From positions 1 through 40,626 of the forward strand of contig CAOKAG010000009.1 in NCBI GenBank assembly GCA_948466395.1: DNA of 40,626 nucleotides, written 5' to 3'. Under the pieces are notes generated by a model that made no database searches, had not been told where the DNA came from, and saw only the letters and a list, made by a program, of their open reading frames with translations. The DNA is from an uncultured Mycoplasmatota bacterium (lineage in GTDB: Bacteria; Bacillota_I; Bacilli_A; RF39; UBA660). A program made the position numbers and the translations under genes. How positions within the stretch are numbered: position 1 is the stretch's first letter; each line of letters opens with the position of its first letter. Of the stretch, positions 7,650 through 15,840 are shown piece by piece.

Positions 7650-7877
7650 TTGAAGAAGTTAGTGCTTAAATATCCTACTCTTGATATAATAAAGAAAGAA
7701 TTATCTAGTGGTTTTTCAGAGGAGATTGAGATAACATTCGAAAACAAAAAGGATAATATTAAAGAGTTTGAGATAATTGATTATTTAATAAATTTTGCAG
7801 GTTATTCTTTTGAAGAATTAAGGCCAATAGATAATTCACATACTGTATATATTGCATATTTTAAAAGGAAGAGTTAA
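7650..7877 (+). CDS. small acidic hypothetical protein
   Basis: This 75-residue protein starts at TTG with AGGATGGTGAT upstream. It is soluble and acidic in the middle (FENKKDNIKEFEIIDY). No family is recognised. Its stop codon overlaps, on the opposite strand, the stop codon of the convergent XRE-like gene, and both stops lie inside a terminator hairpin. Confidence 0.5.
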   Translation: MKKLVLKYPTLDIIKKELSSGFSEEIEITFENKKDNIKEFEIIDYLINFAGYSFEELRPIDNSHTVYIAYFKRKS

Positions 7878-7890
7878 TTCTCTTCCTTTT
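7863..7890 (+). terminator. bidirectional terminator carrying both stop codons
   Basis: AAAAGGAAGAG (7863-7873) pairs perfectly with CTCTTCCTTTT (7880-7890), with loop TTAATT. The stop of the plus gene (7875-7877) and that of the minus gene (7874-7876) overlap in the loop. The A- and T-rich flanks make it work in both directions. Confidence 0.85.
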
Positions 7891-8179
7891 CGTGTTCTAG
7901 TAATTTCTGATTATCTTCCCAGTCTGTCCAATAGAAGTCTGGATTCTGTTCATACAATTCAATTGCACCACATAACACTTCTAAAGATGGGCCTATTTTC
8001 GAACTTGGAGCCTCTATTCTTTTTAATGATTCTGGTTCTATGCCAAGTGCTGGTGCTGCATCTTTTACTTTTATTTTAGCAAGCTTTCGTGCAATACGCA
8101 TATTTTGGCATAAATTCTTTTTAACTTCTTGATAATCTATTATCTGTTCTTCTGTGTATGAATGATTATTTCTGCCCAT
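7874..8179 (-). CDS. XRE-like DNA-binding regulator
   Basis: This 101-residue protein has a helix-turn-helix pattern (MRIARKLAKIKVKDAAPALGIEPESLKRIEA), diverged from classic XRE domains, and an acidic C-terminal tail (WTDWEDNQKLLEHEKEEN). The RBS GGAGGTG precedes the ATG. It is divergent from the small membrane and zinc-ribbon genes to the right and may regulate them. Its target is unknown. Confidence 0.68.
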   Translation of the reverse strand: MGRNNHSYTEEQIIDYQEVKKNLCQNMRIARKLAKIKVKDAAPALGIEPESLKRIEAPSSKIGPSLEVLCGAIELYEQNPDFYWTDWEDNQKLLEHEKEEN

Positions 8180-8258
8180 ATTACACCTCCATCTTACATG
8201 ATATTATTTTCTCATGTATGTTTTAAAATGATGGTATCTTCAAACGCTACTTTTGTGA

Positions 8259-8264
8259 TATAAT
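8259..8264 (+). promoter_or_regulatory. extended -10 promoter
   Basis: TGATATAAT (TATAAT at 8259-8264) lies upstream of the small membrane peptide and zinc-ribbon genes. No convincing -35 is seen. Confidence 0.5.
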
Positions 8265-8326
8265 GGATGTGATAATACTTTTTTTAGAAGAAAAACTTAT
8301 CATTGAATAGAAAGGAGTTAAATTTT

Positions 8327-8500
8327 ATGTTTATAGGCTGTTTTGAAAATAGAACGCTAATAATATGTGAAAGTATATTAATTATTTGTTCATCCATTCT
8401 TTTTTCACCATATAATAGGGCTATTACATATACTATTTGCAAAGCTACTCAAATTCCATATGATTTGGCTTTATCAGTTACATCTGCTTGGGTTTGGTAA
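8327..8500 (+). CDS. small hydrophobic protein
   Basis: This 57-residue protein starts at an ATG with AAAGGAG upstream. It has one hydrophobic stretch (LIICESILIICSSILF) and several cysteines. No family is recognised. It could be a small membrane protein at the head of the 8.3-9.7 kb unit, or a toxin-like peptide; nothing in the sequence decides. Confidence 0.45.
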   Translation: MFIGCFENRTLIICESILIICSSILFSPYNRAITYTICKATQIPYDLALSVTSAWVW

Positions 8501-8507
8501 TAATATT

Positions 8508-8603
8508 ATGATATTGTTATTTACTTTGGAGATTGTATTAGTTGTTCTATTTATTGAAAGATTAGTTCCGACATGTATTGAAAAACTAGTTTGGAACAAT
8601 TAA
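8508..8603 (+). CDS. possible 31-residue hydrophobic peptide
   Basis: A short frame, MILLFTLEIVLVVLFIERL followed by VPTCIEKLVWNN, follows the previous gene by seven bases. It has one membrane-spanning stretch, but no clear ribosome binding site. It could be a coupled small membrane peptide or chance. Confidence 0.25.
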   Translation: MILLFTLEIVLVVLFIERLVPTCIEKLVWNN

Positions 8604-8656
8604 TTGGTAATGAATATTTTTATTGTTTTATAAAGAAAGGAAAAACTGGTGATTTT

Positions 8657-9184
8657 ATGGCATTAATTAAATGTGTTGAGTGCGGAAAAGATATTAGTGA
8701 TACAACTGACATATGCATTCATTGTGGTGCACCGACTTCTATTTCACTTCAAGGCAATGGCAATGTTAGCAACAGGTCGAAAAGACATAATAAGCATAGT
8801 ATCTTTATTCTTATTGTTCTGTTTGTATTCATTTTTGTAATTCTTGTTATTTCATTTTTAACTACTTCAGCACATAAAGGTACATTATCTTCTAGTACGT
8901 TAAATGCTGAATACTCGGCACCTAAGTATGAATATGCTTTTGGTGATGCAATGAGAGAAACTTTTAAATTTAATGATGATGGTAAAGTAGTTTATCAATT
9001 ATGTAATGTTAAAACTGATGCTTGTGCGGATCCTCGTGCATATACTTATGAGAGATATGGATCAGATGTAAAAATTTATAGTTATGGTAGTGTACAATAT
9101 AATTGTTTTTTAAAGGATTCAGATACAATTTTACGTTGTGATGATACTGGTGGTACGTATCAAGATTACGCAAAGATTAAGTAA
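8657..9184 (+). CDS. zinc-ribbon membrane protein (paralogue 1)
   Basis: This 175-residue protein has an N-terminal zinc ribbon (CVECGKDISD...CIHCGAP, residues 6-26), a linker, one membrane segment (ILIVLFVFIFVILVISFL, about 55-75), and an extracellular part of about 100 residues with CNVKTDAC and YNCFL...LRCDD. The start at 8657 (MALIKC) is chosen because it matches the start of the next gene's product. The outer domain has no family I can name. The cytoplasmic zinc ribbon and outer domain suggest a sensor or membrane stress protein, which is inference. Confidence 0.72.
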   Translation: MALIKCVECGKDISDTTDICIHCGAPTSISLQGNGNVSNRSKRHNKHSIFILIVLFVFIFVILVISFLTTSAHKGTLSSSTLNAEYSAPKYEYAFGDAMRETFKFNDDGKVVYQLCNVKTDACADPRAYTYERYGSDVKIYSYGSVQYNCFLKDSDTILRCDDTGGTYQDYAKIK

Positions 9185-9213
9185 TATAAAATTAAGAGGG
9201 AGGAAAGAAAAAT

Positions 9214-9690
9214 ATGGCTTTAATTAAATGTAAAAGTTGTGGAGAGAAAATTAGTGATAAATCAACAAAGTGTGTTCATTGTGGTTATGAAACTAAATTT
9301 TCAATTGTATATATTTGTCCAGAATGTAAGCAGAAATTTGATAACACTATATGTAAAAATTGTGGTTATAGAAAGGTTACTGAAATAGAGAAAGATGCAA
9401 AAACTAATATTGCTGAAGTTGGTGTGATTATAAGAGGTTTATTCCCTGGAATTTTTATGGGAGCAGTTCTTGGATTTATTGTTTATATGGTATCTTCTGA
9501 AATGACAGATGGACCACTTCCAATTATTTTGACAATTGTTGCAGGTATTTTTGGTTTCTTTTATGGAATAGCTATTGATAGAAATCCGGATGCACAAGAA
9601 ATCTTTGATGATTATGCTATGTTTAATGCAAGTCCCAAAGAAAGAGCAATGTATAATCAATTAAAGCGAAATGGTAAAAATAAAAAATAA
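9214..9690 (+). CDS. double zinc-ribbon membrane protein (paralogue 2)
   Basis: This 158-residue protein starts MALIKCKSCGEKISD, nearly the same opening as the upstream protein. A first ribbon (CKSCG...CVHCG) is followed by a second (CPECK...CKNCG). Two membrane segments come next (GIFMGAVLGFIVYMVSS and LPIILTIVAGIFGFFYGIA), then a charged tail. AGGGAGGAAAG gives a strong RBS. It is probably co-transcribed with paralogue 1. Function is unknown. Confidence 0.75.
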   Translation: MALIKCKSCGEKISDKSTKCVHCGYETKFSIVYICPECKQKFDNTICKNCGYRKVTEIEKDAKTNIAEVGVIIRGLFPGIFMGAVLGFIVYMVSSEMTDGPLPIILTIVAGIFGFFYGIAIDRNPDAQEIFDDYAMFNASPKERAMYNQLKRNGKNKK

Positions 9691-9761
9691 AGTGATATAA
9701 GTTTTATATTAGTTTTTCTCAAATCATGGTATATTAAAATATAGTTAAGGAGGTTATTATC

Positions 9762-10733
9762 ATGGCGAAGAAGATTGGTTTTAAGAAAATAGTAACTAAT
9801 ATTCCTTATGATTCGTTTATATCTCAGATTGATAGTCTTTTAGGAAAAGTTAAAAACGTTACTCTTGATGTTAGTATTGTATCTAAGAAGATTTATGAAG
9901 AAGAAGATTATATGTATGTTCTTCTAACTATATTTGATTCTAGTGGAGAGATGTCTGCTCTATTAGTTGGTAATAGAGATGTAGAATTTCAAACACTAGT
10001 ACAAGATATTAAGATTGGATTAAAATATAGAGTTGTTGGTAATGTTTCTATGGTAGATGATTCATTTGATGAGAAGTTACTTTTTGAAGATGAAATTAGC
10101 GGAGATAAATTGTTCTGTATCTATGCTATACAAAATTATAATCATACTACATTTGGTATAGATATGGATGAGTTTCATAGTAGTATGGATCTTGATGAAC
10201 AATATAATGTAATAACAAAATATACTGATTATCTTAAAAACATTCCTGTTGATATGGTTGAGGATATAGTAGTTTCTTGCTATCAAGAGGTAGTTATATT
10301 ATTAAAGGATGGTACTGCTTTTGTAAATGGTAAGAAGATACTTGATGATGTTAAATATATTACTCTTATTGATATCCGAACTATTTGTGCGATTGGTGCT
10401 GATAGGACTATTACTTGTTTAACGAAAAAAGGAAGGTGTGGGCATGACTTTATAAATGATAACAACTACCACTATAAGAAGATTGTTTTTACCGAGTTTG
10501 GTATTGCTGCTTTAACATATGAAAAGACAGTTAAGTATTATGGAGATTTTAATTTTGGTGCAATTGACTATTCACGTTTCATGGATGTTGACGATATAGG
10601 TTTAATTGGTGATTCTGATGATATTATCGTTGTTAAGGGTGATAAGGTTTATTCATTATTTTTGTATTCTCCTACTGTTAATGTTTCTGATATCAATGTA
10701 GAGGATTATTTACATGGACGTTGGATTATATAA
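9762..10733 (+). CDS. PolC-type OB-fold protein with repeat C-terminal domain
   Basis: This 323-residue protein has residues 33-110 (VTLDVSIVSKKIYEEEDYM..., LLTIFDSSGEMSALL, GLKYRVVGNVSMVDD, ..LLFEDEIS) that follow the pattern of the OB domain at the front of PolC: GEVF..RELR, LFKITDY.., KGMWVKVRG, and LVMIANDI. The C-terminal half is rich in beta strands with recurring V-x-LKDGTAF, CLTKKGRCGH and KTVKYYGD units, resembling an RCC1/propeller pattern. The RBS AAGGAGG is strong. Its pairing with the PolC-derived protein downstream suggests the two act together. Function is unknown. Confidence 0.6.
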   Translation: MAKKIGFKKIVTNIPYDSFISQIDSLLGKVKNVTLDVSIVSKKIYEEEDYMYVLLTIFDSSGEMSALLVGNRDVEFQTLVQDIKIGLKYRVVGNVSMVDDSFDEKLLFEDEISGDKLFCIYAIQNYNHTTFGIDMDEFHSSMDLDEQYNVITKYTDYLKNIPVDMVEDIVVSCYQEVVILLKDGTAFVNGKKILDDVKYITLIDIRTICAIGADRTITCLTKKGRCGHDFINDNNYHYKKIVFTEFGIAALTYEKTVKYYGDFNFGAIDYSRFMDVDDIGLIGDSDDIIVVKGDKVYSLFLYSPTVNVSDINVEDYLHGRWII

Positions 10734-10765
10734 GAGAAAAAAACAAAGACTAAGGAGGATAATGT

Positions 10766-11839
10766 ATGTTAGAGAAGTATGAGCATTTAAATATGAATGC
10801 AAAGATATATTTATTTGATGAACTTAAGGAAAAATTTTTTCTTAAATATAAGAATTTAGATTTATTTAGAAGATGTAATAAAGAACTTGATCTACTATAT
10901 GATAAGGGTTTGTTATTCCTTATTGAGATATTTTACAAATATAAGGAATATCACTCTCGCTTACCTATTTCTTATCACTTTAGGGGTACAATTAATAATT
11001 TGTTGTTATTGTATGTATTAGATATAACCGATGTAGATCCGATAAAATATAATTTACCTTATGAATTATTTAATGATTCTACTATTTGCGTGGATTTAAT
11101 TCATGCTATTCCACTTGATTTTTTATCATATGTTGGTCGAAATTATTATGATGAACTTAGATTTGTTTATGGTACACACGAAAAGGAAGATATAGAAGAG
11201 ATAAATGCTTTTGAAGATAACCATTATTTATTAATTCCATTTTTTGGGTATAAGGATAGTAAAGATTGTCCTATGCTTAAAGATATTTCACTTAGATTAA
11301 ATGAAGATTTAATACTCGAGACAGTTGATGATTATAGAAAGTATAAAGATGAATTTTTAACGATAAGAGTTGATGAAAAGCAACCTATAAGCGATTATGA
11401 AGAAAAGGGTTTGGGTAATGTACTTACTAATGATTTTGAAAAAGAAATTGCGGAGATATTGCAACCTAAGACCATAAGGGATTATATCAAAGTAAAAAGC
11501 ATAGGGCATGGTACTGATGTTTGGAACTATAATCAAGATGCATTAGTAGCTGAGGGAAAAATAACTCTTGAGAACCTGATAGCCACTCGTGAAGATATAC
11601 TGGAGTATCTGTTAGATCACTCTATTGATAGGGATATGGCTTTAGAGATGCTTAATTTTATTCGCAAAGGTCGAGCGAAGAAAGATCCTACGAAATGGGA
11701 TGAGTATGTAGGTATTATGAAAGAACATAATTGCGAGGATATGTTTATAGATATCTTCTCGAAGATTCTGTTCATATTTGGTAGAGGTCAAGCAGTTAGT
11801 GAGTGCTTATTTGTTGTAGATGAAAATAATTATATATAG
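10766..11839 (+). CDS. catalytically dead PolC-like protein
   Basis: This 357-residue protein is clearly derived from the polymerase III alpha subunit PolC. Residues 72-92 (FRGT...DITDVDP) match the PolC stretch RGSVGSS...ITEVNP. Residues 236-253 (TIRDYIKVKSIGHGTDVW) match the PolC motif with SGLSHGTDVW. Residues 268-303 (LENLIATREDILEYLL... and MLNFIRKGR) match SEVIGCRDDIMVYLI and IMESVRKGK. The catalytic PDID is reduced to CVDL (108-111). The bulk of the palm, including the G-T-I-G-T-V region, is missing. The PHP and exonuclease domains are also absent. It may mimic or bind polymerase partners. Confidence 0.8.
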   Translation: MLEKYEHLNMNAKIYLFDELKEKFFLKYKNLDLFRRCNKELDLLYDKGLLFLIEIFYKYKEYHSRLPISYHFRGTINNLLLLYVLDITDVDPIKYNLPYELFNDSTICVDLIHAIPLDFLSYVGRNYYDELRFVYGTHEKEDIEEINAFEDNHYLLIPFFGYKDSKDCPMLKDISLRLNEDLILETVDDYRKYKDEFLTIRVDEKQPISDYEEKGLGNVLTNDFEKEIAEILQPKTIRDYIKVKSIGHGTDVWNYNQDALVAEGKITLENLIATREDILEYLLDHSIDRDMALEMLNFIRKGRAKKDPTKWDEYVGIMKEHNCEDMFIDIFSKILFIFGRGQAVSECLFVVDENNYI

Positions 11840-11970
11840 GATTCAATTTGATATACGAGAAATGATAGAAATATGGATTTAGATTTTATTTGTACATTAT
11901 CCTAATGAAAACGATTGAGATGATGACTGATGGTGAATTTAACAGGTATTTAACTATTGAATAAAGAAAT

Positions 11971-12000
11971 AACGAGCAGGTGATATAAAATCTGCTCGTT
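11971..12000 (+). terminator. bidirectional terminator
   Basis: AACGAGCAG (11971-11979) pairs perfectly with CTGCTCGTT (11992-12000). It lies between the convergent PolC-like and HEPN-like genes. The preceding 130 bases hold nothing else I can identify. Confidence 0.8.
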
Positions 12001-12027
12001 AAATTTATAGTTGTTTTTTCCACATAA

Positions 12028-12942
12028 TTATTTTGTCTTTGAGTAAACCCAAAACAAAATACTATCTATCAGTCTTAATGAAAACAGTGCATCTTCCATG
12101 GTTGGTATTTCTTGTGTTGATTCATTTCTATGTGTTCCATAATCAGATAGCATACTGTAAATCATATATATAGTTTTTGTTTTGGTAAGTTTTCCCGATT
12201 TATTTTCATAAAAAAACTCCGCCAAATCCTCTTTCTTTAACTCTACCTTTAATGCATTTGATAAATCTTTTAATGAAGCTACTGCTGCATCTCCACTTAT
12301 ATTATAAATACCTCGCACCCATTGTGCAAATGCATCTGTACCCTGGTACTTTGAAAAAATACTAACTAAACATGTCCTGCAAGATTCAATGCATGCACCA
12401 GCATCGCCTTGAGTATAGGAGTTAATAGCTGACTCATATGCATCATATACCTCTTTATGATTTGCCTCTAACCAATATTCCACCGAAAATACGTCTTGTA
12501 CTCTTTGTAAGTTACTTTCCATACAAACACTAACTTTTATTTTGTCATATTCCAAATAAAGGCTTAAGCCAAGTAATTCATAAAGATTTGCAAGTTCATT
12601 AAATTCTTCTTCATAATGCTCTGCAATAAATGGTACATTAAATGCTTTTGTCAATTCTTTCAATAAACTAATTATTTCATTACTTTTATCTTCAGAATAC
12701 AAATCAGAAAAAATACTATCCATTCCTAAAAACACATCATATTCTACATTTTGATTCTCAAACTTCAAAGAATCTCCATCTTTGTAAAAATATGGTATAA
12801 GATATCGTTCATATTTGTCGAAATATTCTCCTAATCCAACACATTTTAATGACGCTTTTAACACAGAATTTTTCTTATATATAAAATTATTTAAATTCAG
12901 TGTTCTTGCAATCATTGATAAAATTATTTCTTTTCGATTCAC
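12028..12942 (-). CDS. HEPN-like / abortive-infection-type protein
   Basis: This 304-residue protein has a C-terminal half that looks like an Abi-type HEPN domain: an amphipathic helix AINSYTQGDAGACIESCRT, then the late motif DYGTHRNES and the helix ALFSLRLIDSILFWVY. HEPN proteins in defence systems are often RNases. The exact R-x4-6-H motif is not clear here, so activity is uncertain. The N-terminal half (to about 145) has no recognised fold. It is the last gene of a three-gene minus-strand set. The A+T codon use is like the neighbours. Confidence 0.62.
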   Translation of the reverse strand: MNRKEIILSMIARTLNLNNFIYKKNSVLKASLKCVGLGEYFDKYERYLIPYFYKDGDSLKFENQNVEYDVFLGMDSIFSDLYSEDKSNEIISLLKELTKAFNVPFIAEHYEEEFNELANLYELLGLSLYLEYDKIKVSVCMESNLQRVQDVFSVEYWLEANHKEVYDAYESAINSYTQGDAGACIESCRTCLVSIFSKYQGTDAFAQWVRGIYNISGDAAVASLKDLSNALKVELKKEDLAEFFYENKSGKLTKTKTIYMIYSMLSDYGTHRNESTQEIPTMEDALFSLRLIDSILFWVYSKTK

Positions 12943-12980
12943 GCACTAATCACTCCTAACTTGTAATTTGAATTATCTTT

Positions 12981-13472
12981 TTAATCTAATGAATAATAAT
13001 TATAATATTTTGTAATTATTTCATCAGCAAATTTTAGTTGTTCTTCTTCTTTCCATTCCTCCCAATAATCTGCTAAATCTGTGATTTTAGTTTTTGATGG
13101 TGCTTTCCCAATATCTGGCTGAAACTCCCACAAAAACTCATCATAATCTGTTGTTGCTCCTCTAACATCAATATATATTTCTTTCCCACTATACTCAGAG
13201 ATACAGCACCAGTGAACCATAGTACCAGACTGACTTCTCAGTTCTAAAATATCATAACCAAATTTTTGATGTAATACATATGCGAATATATGGCATATAC
13301 CATGTAAAAAATTATTTGCTTCATAATAAATACAATCCCCATTTTTAAATACTTTTGCTGGATTAATACTTCTAATTTTTTCTAATTGTGTTCTAATATT
13401 ATCTTTGCCATTTTCATAAAAACCTTTATGAAAATAGTTGTTATTTGTTTGTGAAGTCATTTTAAAAATCAT
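12981..13472 (-). CDS. papain/transglutaminase-like protein
   Basis: This 163-residue protein shows the order Cys60 (HGICHIFAYVL), His87 (MVHWCCIS) and Asp102 (IYIDVRG), which fits a papain- or transglutaminase-like Cys-His-Asp triad. Such folds occur in peptidases, peptide N-glycanases and toxins. The start overlaps the end of the upstream gene by 11 bases, so the two are coupled. No RBS is obvious, which supports coupling. I cannot name the family; peptidase or toxin activity is an inference. Confidence 0.6.
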   Translation of the reverse strand: MIFKMTSQTNNNYFHKGFYENGKDNIRTQLEKIRSINPAKVFKNGDCIYYEANNFLHGICHIFAYVLHQKFGYDILELRSQSGTMVHWCCISEYSGKEIYIDVRGATTDYDEFLWEFQPDIGKAPSKTKITDLADYWEEWKEEEQLKFADEIITKYYNYYSLD

Positions 13473-13806
13473 TAAAGTTTGTAGCTATGTATTCAGCTAA
13501 CTGTCCTTCTGTCATATTATTCATCATTTCAGTTTCTTGTTCAATTATTAAATCCTTTGGGCTTTTTGTTGTGTTTTCTTGCATTTCTTGATAATATTCT
13601 TCTAACTCTTTTCTTTCTAATAATGTGTATTCATCAAGCACACCACCAAGTTCCCAATCTCTTATATTTCGTTCATCTAAAAAAGCTTTATGTTTTAGAT
13701 CCCAATACTTCTTTTTTATTTCTTGTATTTTTGTATCTTTTATTTCAGAAATTTGACTTGAATTCATTTCACAATTATATTTATCTAGGAATTCTTCTTT
13801 TGTCAT
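13462..13806 (-). CDS. coiled-coil protein, first gene of the HEPN set
   Basis: This 114-residue charged, helical protein (EIKDTKIQEIKKKYWDLKHKA, LLERKELEEYYQEMQ) has no membrane segment or known motif. It heads the three-gene minus-strand set and overlaps the papain-like gene. Size and position would suit an antitoxin or adaptor, but that is only a guess from context. The RBS AAAGTGAGATG precedes the ATG. Confidence 0.58.
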   Translation of the reverse strand: MTKEEFLDKYNCEMNSSQISEIKDTKIQEIKKKYWDLKHKAFLDERNIRDWELGGVLDEYTLLERKELEEYYQEMQENTTKSPKDLIIEQETEMMNNMTEGQLAEYIATNFNDF

Positions 13807-14063
13807 AAAATCATCTCACTTTCAAATGTTTGTTAGTTCTATTATATCATAGTTTGGAGTGGTTCATATATGGGATTTCTTTTAATACTTAATTATAGTT
13901 ATAAAGTGTTGCAATAATTTCTTTATTAAGGTATTAAAACAATGTGTCAAGAAACATTTGTTAAGTGGGTACTCATTTTGTCACTATTTTTTATGGATTT
14001 TAGGCCTAATTTAGTGCTAAAATGTTCCATTTACTACAAATAGGTTTCTTGGGTCAGGAAGGA

Positions 14064-14672
14064 ATGGTTAATTTGGAATATTTATATGCACGTTGTAGTA
14101 CTAACGAGGAAAGGCAGAACCTACTTCGCCAAATTAAGTTTGGTGAAGCTCATGGTGTTAAACCGGAGAATATGTTTAAGGAGTATATCTCTGGTTCGAA
14201 AGATAAGAGACCTGAACTTGACAGATTGCTAAATATTGTTAAAGAGGGAGACACAATTTATTGTTCTTCTATCGATCGTCTTACTAGATCGCTTAAGCAC
14301 TTTATGTCACTAATTGAATTTGCTAAGGAGAAGAAGATTAAATTTGTTCTAGGTGATTTTGAAGTAGACTGTCGTGGTACGTTGTCAGCTTTGATGCAGG
14401 GACAATTATTGATGTTATCGATGGTGGCGGAAGTTATGAGATTGATGATAGTTGAAAGTGTTAATGATGGTTTGGCTGCTGCTCGATCTGAGGGACGCAT
14501 TGGTGGGCAACCTAAGTTAACTCGTGATAGAATTTACAAGAAGAACCCTGATGTTGCTAAATATTACATTGAGTATAATGAGAAGAGAATTAATTTTACA
14601 GAGTTCTGTAGGTTATGTCAGATTGGACGCAACACAGGGTATCGCTATTTAAAGGTTCTAAAGACATCATAA
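14064..14672 (+). CDS. small serine recombinase (resolvase/invertase)
   Basis: This 202-residue resolvase has YARCST with nucleophile Ser12, the arginine motif IDRLTRS (Arg72, Arg75), then the E helix and a C-terminal HTH (FTEFCRLCQIGRNTGYRYL). All catalytic positions are present, so it is probably active. It acts through Ser-DNA intermediates at res or inversion sites. The start at 14064 (MVNLEYLYAR) is preferred over 14022 on domain length. GAAGGA lies directly before it, a little close. The repeat region at 15841-16249 is a possible target. Confidence 0.9.
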   Translation: MVNLEYLYARCSTNEERQNLLRQIKFGEAHGVKPENMFKEYISGSKDKRPELDRLLNIVKEGDTIYCSSIDRLTRSLKHFMSLIEFAKEKKIKFVLGDFEVDCRGTLSALMQGQLLMLSMVAEVMRLMIVESVNDGLAAARSEGRIGGQPKLTRDRIYKKNPDVAKYYIEYNEKRINFTEFCRLCQIGRNTGYRYLKVLKTS

Positions 14673-14698
14673 TTTGTGGTTTAATGTTAAGTTAAATT

Positions 14699-14731
14699 AA
14701 AAGAAGTTACTTTGTATGGGTAGCTTCTTTT
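14699..14731 (+). terminator. bidirectional terminator
   Basis: AAAAGAAGTTAC (14699-14710) pairs with GTAGCTTCTTTT (14720-14731), one mismatch, with A- and T-rich flanks. It lies between the convergent resolvase and zinc-finger genes. Confidence 0.8.
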
Positions 14732-14743
14732 CCTATGGTAAAA

Positions 14744-15820
14744 TTATTTTTTACTAGATTGATAATTTCTTTGGTTGTCATAGCTTTTTGCTTCATCTTC
14801 TTTTTCTCCACCTGGTCTGTGTAGTATACATCGTTTGTATTGTTGCTCTTTTTCAAACTCATTTATACAATAAGGTACATTACACATTCTGCGTTCATAA
14901 CTAAATTCTGTAGCAGTAGAGTTCAAAAGTAGTTTATCATAAGCTATTCCCATTAATGAATTTGAAATTCTATAGACTCTATATTGTTCACTGCCTTCAT
15001 TAAATACTGGTTTTTGTTTTGTTAGTTGATATTGTTCTTTGTATCTACCATTAATATGATTTGTGATGTATAGCATTAGACTTCTTTGCAAGATAGTGAA
15101 GAATTTATCATTATAGTTGTTAATTGGTTCTTCTGTTCCTTTATCCATAGGACCATATTCTAGCACCTGAATTATTTCTAATTTATCAAACTTATCTAAT
15201 ATTTGTTTATTTTCGACTTCCATTACAATAGCAATTAGTTCTGGTTTTAGCATATTGTACAAAGTTATAAATTTAGGATCTATTGGCAACTCATATCCAT
15301 CTTTTAAATCTTGTTTTGTTTTAAAATTCCATTTTCTAACTTCATCAATTAAATATACCATTATACATTCGACTATGAATTCTTCATATTGTGGGTGTGG
15401 AATGTTATCCTCTAGTAAATATGGATACCCATACTTTTGAATGTACTCGTTGAAAATTTTTTTTAATGACTTGGATATATTAGGATCTATAAAGCAACTA
15501 TCGATTAAGTAGTTTAGTGATTTATCTTTCTGTTTTGATTTTATCAATTTAAATAGTTGTTTACCTGTCATGTAGATGGAGGTAAAAACGTCATTTCCAT
15601 TTCTTATAACATACTCTATTGTATCAAATCCATTATCGTTTTTAGCATTGTAACCACCATTACCATACCAATTGCAAGCTTGAATTATATCATCTTGTGG
15701 GTATTCTTTTAGTAAATAGTTCAATTTGATTAAGATTACGTCGTTTTTGTCAAATGTATCATCAGCAGTGTCATTATCATCTATAGTAATCAGTTCGTTT
15801 TTATCAATTAAATTTTCCAT
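14744..15820 (-). CDS. hypothetical protein with C-terminal zinc finger
   Basis: This 358-residue protein has an acidic N-terminus, a long helical middle, and a Cys/His cluster near the C-terminus: RRMCNVPYC followed about 13 residues later by RCILH, which resembles a CGNR-type treble-clef zinc finger. The gene starts right beside the three-module repeat region and is divergent from the pseudo-resolvase/RecA operon. That position would suit a replication-initiator or other repeat-binding protein, but no Rep motif is visible, so this is speculation. The tail is basic and polar. Confidence 0.6.
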   Translation of the reverse strand: MENLIDKNELITIDDNDTADDTFDKNDVILIKLNYLLKEYPQDDIIQACNWYGNGGYNAKNDNGFDTIEYVIRNGNDVFTSIYMTGKQLFKLIKSKQKDKSLNYLIDSCFIDPNISKSLKKIFNEYIQKYGYPYLLEDNIPHPQYEEFIVECIMVYLIDEVRKWNFKTKQDLKDGYELPIDPKFITLYNMLKPELIAIVMEVENKQILDKFDKLEIIQVLEYGPMDKGTEEPINNYNDKFFTILQRSLMLYITNHINGRYKEQYQLTKQKPVFNEGSEQYRVYRISNSLMGIAYDKLLLNSTATEFSYERRMCNVPYCINEFEKEQQYKRCILHRPGGEKEDEAKSYDNQRNYQSSKK

Positions 15821-15840
15821 GTTTTGTTCCTTTCATTGAG

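Noticed and set aside
11900-11965. Short plus-strand ORF (13 codons) before the terminator
   Set aside because: Too short, no RBS, no similarity to anything recognised.
13557-13808. Plus-strand hydrophobic frame at 13.6 kb
   Set aside because: Shadow of the coiled-coil gene on the minus strand; no RBS.
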